Source: Imbricaverruca yamaguchii (lineage: Eukaryota; Arthropoda; Thecostraca; Neoverrucidae). From it: DNA of 64,000 nucleotides. The notes below the pieces were generated by a model, which had not been told where the DNA came from, did not search any database, and saw nothing but the letters and a program-made list of their open reading frames with translations. How positions within the stretch are numbered: the first letter of the stretch is position 1; every line of letters begins with the position of its first letter. The position numbers were made by a program, and so were the translations under genes. The stretch lies in contig JAOTOL010001605.1 of the NCBI GenBank assembly GCA_034440575.1, positions 2,046,501-2,110,500 on the forward strand. Reading direction: 5' to 3'. This document shows, in pieces, positions 37,301-46,300 of this stretch.

Positions 37301-40300
37301 TCTACTCATCATTGGTACATTTCAATATGGATGCGTGGTATGTCGTGCCAGTTATAGGTGTTAGGGCTATGTTAGTCTTTAGTGTTTGGTCTGGATGTTA
37401 TATGTGACCAAAAATACTATTCGGTGATGGATGTTATATGTGACCAAAAATACTATTCGGTGATGGATGTTATATGTGACCAAAAATGTGTTGTCATTAA
37501 AGACAGCATTATCAAATCGCGAATATACTTAATCACAGCAGCACCCCTGAGCCTAAAAACAAAACACAGTTCATGACTTGTGTGGTGAACACCAGAGAAT
37601 AGGAACACCACTTTCTACCTTTTTATTAAATGATGTAGTTAAATAGCATACTGTATGTAAGAATATAATAAGGTGTTCTTGAGGTTCCTCATGTGGGCCA
37701 TTTTCATCCCAATTTAAAATTGTGTCGCAAAATGTAGATGTTTCCTACCATTTTAACCAACTGCTCCCGCGGTACACTTGTGTGTATTCGTCTGCCCTAA
37801 CTTCAGCTGTTGTCACCAGGCGACGGTGCCGGATGCCGCCGGACACCCTCAGTCGACAGTGGAATACGGAGACGAGGTGTCGCCGGTCGGCGACGACAGC
37901 GACTGGGAGGGTGGCGAGGTGGGCGCGCTGTTCGGCGCCGTGCGCCGCCGCAGCCGGCTGGGCCGTGTGGCGGCGCCGGCGCGCCTCAAGCTGCGCGCCG
38001 TGCTGCCTGCGGCGGCGTCGTACTCGCGTCTGGTGCGGCTGCGCGGGCCGCCGGCCGTCTGCGTGGCGGCCGTGGAGCCGACGGGCGGCGCTGCCGGCAC
38101 CGGCGGCGGCGGCGGCGGCCAGCCCGCTGCCGCCGAGGAGCGCCAGCAGCGGCCCGCGCCCAACGGCGACGGCCACGACAGCGCGGGGGCGGCGGCGGCG
38201 GCGGCGGCGGTCCGGCCGGCAGCGGTGCCGCGCCGGCCGGCGAGCCGCCCGTCAAGCCTGCGATAGACGGCGGGCCTGACTCGCCAGCATGGCCGCTGCT
38301 GCCCGCCGACCAGGACGACGACGTGGATCTCTACAGTGACATTGAGGAGGTGGTGGACGACGAGGACGAGCCGCAGTCGGACGAGTGCGGCGCGGTGGAG
38401 AAGGCGCCGCCGTCGGCCACGGCCTCGCCTCGGCCCACGGAAGACGCGCTGGTGATTTCGTCCCCGTCGTCGGACCCGGACGGGGAGCGGCCGTTGACGA
38501 TATCTTCGCCGTGCTCGTCGCGGGGCGAGGACGCGCTCGTCATCTCGTCTCCGTCACCCTCGCCTCAGCCGGATGCACTGATCGTTGGATCTCCGTCGCC
38601 ATTATCGCAGCCCGGGCAGGCCGAGCCGATTGCAGTGGACTCTCCTTCGCCCTCGCCCGAGCCGGTTGCGCTCATTACAGGCTCGTCTTCGGCGGAGCTG
38701 GAGGCGGTACCCGCGTCCTTGCCTTCCCCACGAGCGGAAGTGCACGGCAGGGACTCGCCTTCGTTGCAACCGGAAGCAATCTCCGTAGGTTCACCTTCCC
38801 CACAGCCACCCACCGCAGCCCCTCAACCGAGCGAGCTGCCCGCACAGCAGCTGTTTTCCGCTGCTTCTCCCGATCAGTCCCCGAAGACTTCTTTGACCAA
38901 TGAGACCGCCGTGTCTGAGTCTCACGGTTCCCCGGAGTCTCCGCCGCCCAGGGAGAAGGCACCTACCGCTTTACCTCATGGAGACTGTGTGTCGTCGACA
39001 CAATGTGAGGCTTTTACTAGAATATCTCACGATTCTTCACCTGTTGATGTGGATCTTCAAGACAAACCGGCTCCAATGTCTCCTCTTGTCGCTGCATTGC
39101 CTGCGGAAGAGGAGCCCACCGTCGTGACTGCCACGCCTTTGATGGTGCGGCCCGAACGTTACGGCGCTGCAGTGTGCGATCTGTCCCCCATCTCGTCCCC
39201 GTCATCCATCCCCGAGTATGCCGCCGCTTGTCCGGCGTCTCCGTCGCCCCCGGGTGGCTCAACGGGCGCGGCGGGCGTCAGTGACGCGACTCCGTCCCCG
39301 TCTCCCCGGACTCCGTCGCCGCCGACTGCACGCCAGGAGGCCCGGTCGCCGTCCGACTCTCCGTCACCCGACGCTCCCGGCGTGACGGACGTGAGTGACG
39401 CGCCCCGGTCCGTGTCCGCCCCGCCAGGTGCGCGCGAACCCTGTGTGAGGAGCGACAGTAGCGCGTGCCGACCCAGCTCGGCGCCGTGCCGCCTCGGCGT
39501 GTCGCGGGCCCCGCCCGGCCCGGCGCCAGCCAGGCGCGCCGGCGGTCCAGACGCGACGAACGTGTGCCGCTCTCTCGCACCTGATGGCAGCCCGCGCCGG
39601 CCGAGCGGCCACGGCGTGGCCGGCGCCAGCGACGTGTCGCCGTCGCCGTCGTCTCCGTGCGCGTCGGCGCCGACCGGCCCCGTCGGCGTGGCGGACGCCA
39701 GTGACGTCTCTAGCGACGAGGAGCTGGTCATGGACGAGTCTGACCGGGCGAGGCGGGCGCCGGGGGTGGCGCCTCGCGCCGAGACGTGGTGCCCACTGCC
39801 CGTGGAGAGCATTTCGTCCCCGGAGAGTTTCGGCCCTGACCAGGAGGAGGCGGGCACGCCCACCGGGTGCGTGCCGGAGCAGCCGGTGTTGGTGGCCGAC
39901 GAGCCGCCGCAGCCGGCATCGCCACACCACTACCACAGCCACAACCACAAGCGGCTGCCGCTGCCGCTGCCGACTCGCTCACCAATCTGGGCACCGAGCA
40001 GATATCCGACAACGAAGAGGACGGCTTCGACGACGGCATGGAGGAGGGCGAGCTGCCGTCGGAGCATCCGGCCACGCCTCCTGCCGCGTCGCCGCCGCCG
40101 GTGGCAGCGGTGACGCGGGAGCTGCCGCACCAGCCTGCGCCCGAGCCAGACCAGCCGGACTGCCCGGCCAACGCGGCAGTGAGCGACCCGTCGCAGATGG
40201 ACGGTGACTTCGAGGAGGGTGAGATTCCGTCGGAGGAGAGGCCGGAGGAGGCGCCGCCGGCCGAGACGCTCGCCTCGCCGCTGGCGTCGCCGGCGGCCGA

Positions 40301-43300
40301 CCAGGCGGCGTCGGCCCACTCCACGCCTGCGCCGAGCTCGCCGCACTCGCCGCACTCGCCACCGCCCGACGGCGACTACGAGGAGGGCGAGATCGTCGAG
40401 GAGCGGCCGGCGTCGGCTGCCGAGCCGGCCGAGTCTGAGCCGGCCGAGCCGCTGCGGCCGGAAGAGCCGTCGCCTGTGTCGCCCCGCCGCGTGCCGACTG
40501 TGGCCGCCGCCGGGCCGGCCGTGGACGAGGACGAGCCGGAGGTGGACGAGGAGCTGCGCGACTTCGTGGTCGGCGAGAAGATGATCAGCGAGCTGCGGCG
40601 AGACGACGGCGACGACGTCGGCTGGAGGAAGATCTCGCGCAGCGCTCGCGACCGCAACTACCGCGACGGCAAGCCGACCGAGCGTGCCGCCGCCAAGAGT
40701 AAGGAGATCGTCGAGCCCAGGCCCGAGCGGCGTCGCTCGCCAGCGGAGACCAGACGCGGCAAGAAGCGCGACATCCCGCGCTACGATGTGCGTAAGGTGA
40801 TCACCGAGCGGCAGATGCGGGCGCGGGAGAACTCTGAGCGCGCCCGGCGCTCTCGCTCTGTCTCTAGCGCGGGGTCTCTGTCGCCGCCGGCACGCCATCG
40901 TGGTCACCGCTCGTGGAGACACTCGCGCTCTCCCTCGGCGTCCCGCTCGCCGAGCCGCCGCCGCCGGCTGCAGCACCGCTCGCGCGACCACCGCGAGCGG
41001 TCTCTGCGGCGGGATCGGTCACGGTCGCCGCACCGGAAACGCACCGCGTCGCCGCAGAAAAAGGACAAAACAAAGGAGAAAAAGAAGAGGCGCAGTACGT
41101 CGCCAACTTCGAAGAAAGGAAAGAAGAAGAAGGCGAAGAGGCTCAGCAAGGACAGGAAAAAGAAGAAGAAGCACGGTAGGTCGCCTGTCTCGAAGGCGGT
41201 CATCGTTGACGGTGATAACCTGGTGGTGAGCGTGAATTTCTCCTCCAAGGAGCGAGGCGACCGGATCGGATCCAAAGCGCGCGTGGTGCGTCATGAGGGG
41301 CGCAGTCGGTCGTCGGACGACAGTCCGGTCCGGGACAGACTGGGCCGCACCAGAGACGTGTCGCCCTTCAGAGACCGGCTGGGCCGCGCTAGGGACGTGA
41401 CGGCGCCCTCCAGGGACAAACGCCAGCCCGCCAGGGAGCGCAACCGCGACCTGGAGCCGCCGACGAGAGACAGTTATCGCGAGCTCAATGTGTCCGCGAG
41501 GGACCGCGACCGCGAGCTGGCCGTCAGGGATCGCGACCGGACCAGAAGGGACGGCGACCTGTCTGCGAGGGACTGGGACCCGCCGGCGAGGGAGCGCGAA
41601 CGTGCCGCGCCGGTGAGGGACGCCCATCGGGAGCGAGGCTCATCTCCCAGGGACGGTGACCGCTTCCAGGAGACGGCCAAGGACAAAGACGACCGCGGCA
41701 AGTTCTCGCGGCCGAAGCCCGCCGACGAGCCGCACTCGGACCGCCTGCGAAAGGACTCGCGGAAGGAGAACAAGGACCCGAGGCAGAGCAGCGACCGCAA
41801 GCGCGACGACAACTCACGCCGGTCGCCGCCGCCGGCGCACGGCTCCAAACGGGCGCGCAGCGCGACTCCGTCCCGCGAGCGGCGCAGCGACAGCTCGCGC
41901 AGTCGCAGTCGCAGCAGGTCGCTGTCGCCACCGCGCAAGTACCAGCGCCGCTCGCGCTCCGACAGCCGCTCCAGTTCGTGGTCCCGTTCCAGCTCGTCGT
42001 CGAGCTCGTCGCCGACGACTGCGGCGCGCCCGGCGGCGCGGCTGGCCGTCGCGCGAGCTGTGGCGCCCCGACTGGTGACGCCGCGAGCTGCGGTGCCTCG
42101 GCCCGCCGCGCCGTCCCCAGCGGCGGCCTCCGCAGCGGCGCGTCTCTGGCCGCGCACTGTGGCCGACGTCATCAACGTGGACGAGATAGTGGAGGTGTCG
42201 CCGCCGCGAGCCGACCCAATCGTCATCACCGATTCTGAGGCGGAGGACGACGACGGGCCGCTGGCTGGCCGCGAGGACGCGAGGTCAGCCGAGCCGGCCG
42301 CGTCGCCGGCCCGGACGGCCCCGCGCAGCCCGCGCGGCCCCAAGACGCCGCCCGAGCCGGCGGCGGCCGCCGAGCCCACCGTCAAGTTCACGCTCAGCGC
42401 CAAGTCGGCGGCCGTGCGGCTGATCACCAACCCGCTGGGCGACGCCGACGACGAGGACGACGGGGAGCCGGAGCCGGCGGCACAGCCGACGGTGCCGCCG
42501 ACGGCGGCCGCGCCGGCGGCGCCGCGCGGTCCCAGCACCCCGCCGGAGCCGCCGCCGCCGGACGCCCCCGAGGCGCGCCGCGGCGACCAGTACGACCCGT
42601 TCGAGCCGACACACTCGCCGTCGGCCACGCCCGAGTCGCCGCCGTCGCCGGACGCGACGGCCGGTCCGTCGCTGGAGCTGCGGCCCAGTCCGTCGGCCGG
42701 CGGCTCCGAGAAGGCGCCGGCGCTGGAGAAGACGGCGCCGCCGCCGCTGCCGCCCGAGCAGCGCGACCACACTGCGGAGAAGCCGCCTGAGCCGCGGCAC
42801 CCGGCCAGCGCCGAGCACCACCTGACCGCCGGCAGCGTGGTTAGTCTGCTCACTGCCTTCGCCCCCTCCCCCCCCACACACACACACTTCATTTGTGTCC
42901 CCAAATGAAGTTATGGAAATACTTTTGCCTTTCTTGCGCAAACATTTCATGTGGTTTGTTCGATGTTGTAAGCAAATGTGTAAGTTTAGATGAAACCAGG
43001 CATTTAAGTACAATGTGTTTTTTTAATTTAAGTGTGAGGTTTCGTCTTTTTCAACTTCGCAATGGCGTCTTTATCTTGCCTAACTGAATCATGAAATTCT
43101 CAGCAAATTCTTACGCACTGCTGCTGGCAAGATATACAGCTAATGCCTCTATAATTTCACCCATCTTAGGCTAAGATCACAATAAGTAGAGTTATATCTT
43201 GCACCCTCGCATCGACGGTAAGTGATCAAACCTGTCAAAAAAAATCCCCCCCCCCAAAAAACCCCCTTAAACAAAAAAAAAATTTTTTTTTTAATATATT

Positions 43301-46300
43301 AATTCTTTGTACTTTTTGTAAGGCTATTGCAGACCAAACTTTATCCAATGAACTGCCAACTGACCGAGTTAAATGTTCCCTACATATTCAGACTAATCAA
43401 CAGTGTGGTTTCCCTTCAAATATTTAATTATGTTTCACTATAACTGCGTATTGTCCCCAGCAAACCTGTCCTCAGCAAACCTGTCCTTCACAAAAACAGT
43501 TTGATCAGCCTCTATTGCAGTCAGTGTAGTATGTTGCAGCCTATTCTCAATCACTGCTGATAGTATTTTTAACTGCTGTTTAGTTAGGTAAGCATATATT
43601 TTATTCCAAGGCTCACTAGGTCCTGGTGTGAGAGAAAGAAAGTTATGTCGTTTTGTGTTGTTGTCAATGTAGCCACTCTGGCATCGCTGGTGTGAGTTGC
43701 TGTAGTGTTCATGGGACGTTCAGGCAGCCACAGCAACTCCATCGCGGTCAGCTCCGCTTGAACCAGGCTTGGGTGTGGATGTCGTGTGTGGTGGCGCGCG
43801 CGCAGCTGACGGCGACGCTCGCGTGTTCCCCAGCCGGCCCTGAGCCTGTTCGCCGGTCTGCCGCCGCCTTCGGCCACGGCGCCGCTGGCCAGCCTCGTGC
43901 TCGACACGTCTCGGCCGCCGCCGGGCATCAACGACACGTCCCGACCGCCGCCTATTGTGAAGGACACGTCGCGACCACCGCCTGTTGTGAAGGACACGTC
44001 GCGACCACCGCCAGTTGTGAAGGACACGTCACGGCCGCCGCCCGTTGTGAAGGACACGTCGCGACCGCCGCCCAGTATAAAGGACACGTCAAGACCACCG
44101 CCCAGCATAAAGGACACGTCGCGACCACCGCCCAGCATGAAGGACACTTCTCGACCGCCGCCCAGCATGAAGGACGCGTCCCGATCCCATGGCAGTGCGA
44201 AGGACATGTCTCGCCCCCCGCCCAACACGAAGGACACGTCGCGACCCCAGGCCGGCGTAAAGGACACGTCGCGACCGCCGCCCGCCGGCAAGGACACGTC
44301 CCGGCCGCCGGCCGTGTCGGCGAAGGCGGCCGCGGCGCCGGCGGCGACCAGGGCGGCGCCGGCGGCGGCCAGGGCGGCGGCAGCGGCGGCCAGGGCGGCG
44401 GCCGTGTCGACGCAGAACGGCGGCGCGCGCGGCCCGGACGTGGTCGACATGGACGTCGACTCGCCGTACTCGCCCGACTCGCCCAATTCGCCCGACTCGC
44501 GCGAGGGCGACGACCTGTTCGAGCCGCCGCGGCCGGCCCGGCCGGCGGCGCGCGGCCGCCGCATGGACCCCAAGGACCGGTTCGAGGCCATGTTCGGCAC
44601 GGCGCACGCCAACAAAGGCGCCGGCAAGACGCCGGCCAAGGCGGCCGCCAGACGACCGCCCGCCCGCGGCGGACGCCCCGTGAAGCGCAGTGAGTGGACG
44701 CGCCGCGGTGGCCGGCCGTGGGGCTGGGACCGAGACGAAGCCGATCGGGCGGAGCGGCTGGGTGTCGGGCGGGCAGGACCGTGGGCGGCACACCGCGGTC
44801 GCTTTGTGTCCGTGGTGCGCCGGTCAGGTGCCGGGCGTAGCCGTAGAGACGCGGTGTGCATTGAGTCCGACGGTCTGCCCGTGTGACGCCGCAATTGAAC
44901 GCCTGTCGCTGAGGCGTTCAAGACGGCGGTGTCGCTGTGTTCCGGTGTCTACCATGCTTCCACATTGAAATGGTCGTTTGTTTGTTTGTTTGTTTATTGG
45001 TTGGTTCACGACATACTTTATGCACATTCACGGCTAATGGCGCCGCCCACACTGTTTCGCCGGTGGGCCGCGGGATTGGGAAATGTCCTGTGTGGCGCTA
45101 GAGTCGAACCCGGGACCTTTGGTACCCATATTGAAATGGTCGTTCATTTTGCCTGTTTAGCGTGTTGTTGATTTGGTGAGGTGTGCTAGTATGAGTTGAT
45201 GAGCTCGTATGTCATGTTGATGTAGTTAATGCTTTGAGTATGAAAGTAAGAAAGTTAACACATGTTTTACTCCGTCAGCTGTCACCAAGGCCGCTGCCGC
45301 TGTCGCCGCCACCGCAGATGCAGATGATCCACTGAAGGGGGTGGATGACGTGCCGAACTCCGCAGTTGAGATGCAGGTAAAGGAGAAGGTACGCTTGCTG
45401 CTACCGTAGTCGTAGTTGTTTTCTTACCGCGCTTGCGCTTTGCGTACGTGTTGCGCCTGCTTTTCACAATGCTGAGGTTTGTAAGTGATGTGCAATGCCC
45501 GACTATTGTACCAGGCTAGTGCTGAGTGCTTGTTCATTCAGGCTGACGTCAGGAAGGCTCTTGGATGGGCGCGAATGCTCAATCCTGATCGAAGCGCCGT
45601 AAAGCCCAAATGATGTCAGCTTAAACAGGAAGGCTTGAAGGGTTAAACTAGTGCTTGCTGCGGTGTTTCACTGGGTGGATTATGCATGCAGTTAAATGGT
45701 TTAACAGTAAACGGCCGAGTAAAACTGGTGATTACTACAAGGCATGGATGGTGCGATTGCAAACTCTAGCTTACGAAAGGAGGGTGGTGTAAGTGGTAGG
45801 AACCGGCTTCTCCGGTATCATTGTAAGTTGACGCGCCAAATTCCTAACAACTAACTGGTATCATTGGAATTAGGCACGTAACAGTATGCATTGTCTCCAC
45901 AAAATCCAACGAGGTATTCAGTATTGAATATACCATCAGGTGTTCTCAGACAGAGTCTGAGCTTAGGTGACCTATGGTGGCCAATGTATGTGTATATCCG
46001 TGATGCAAGCCGAAGATACATTATTATCGAGTATGAGTCCTATTTCTTTTTGTTTTGCAAGTTCTTTCGCCATTCCATATCGCACCTGCAGTCCAGTTGT
46101 CTTGGGCAAAACCTAGTTGTGGCCGGTTGAAATGGTCATGTAAGCTACCCATTTCGTAACCTTAGTTCTGCCACACCTGTAGTTGCACACCATGTGCCCT
46201 AACACCTGGACATATAGACTAGCATGAGCAAGGCTTGCAGGATTAGGCATTTGTTGACGTTAGTCTTCACCCGCGCATTATTAGTCCGCAGATCCATTAG

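Noticed and set aside
37745..42904. Long antisense ORFs (e.g. 41474-42904, 476 codons) opposite the SCAF-family exon
   Set aside because: High GC3 leaves antisense frames open; the plus strand carries the conserved motifs.
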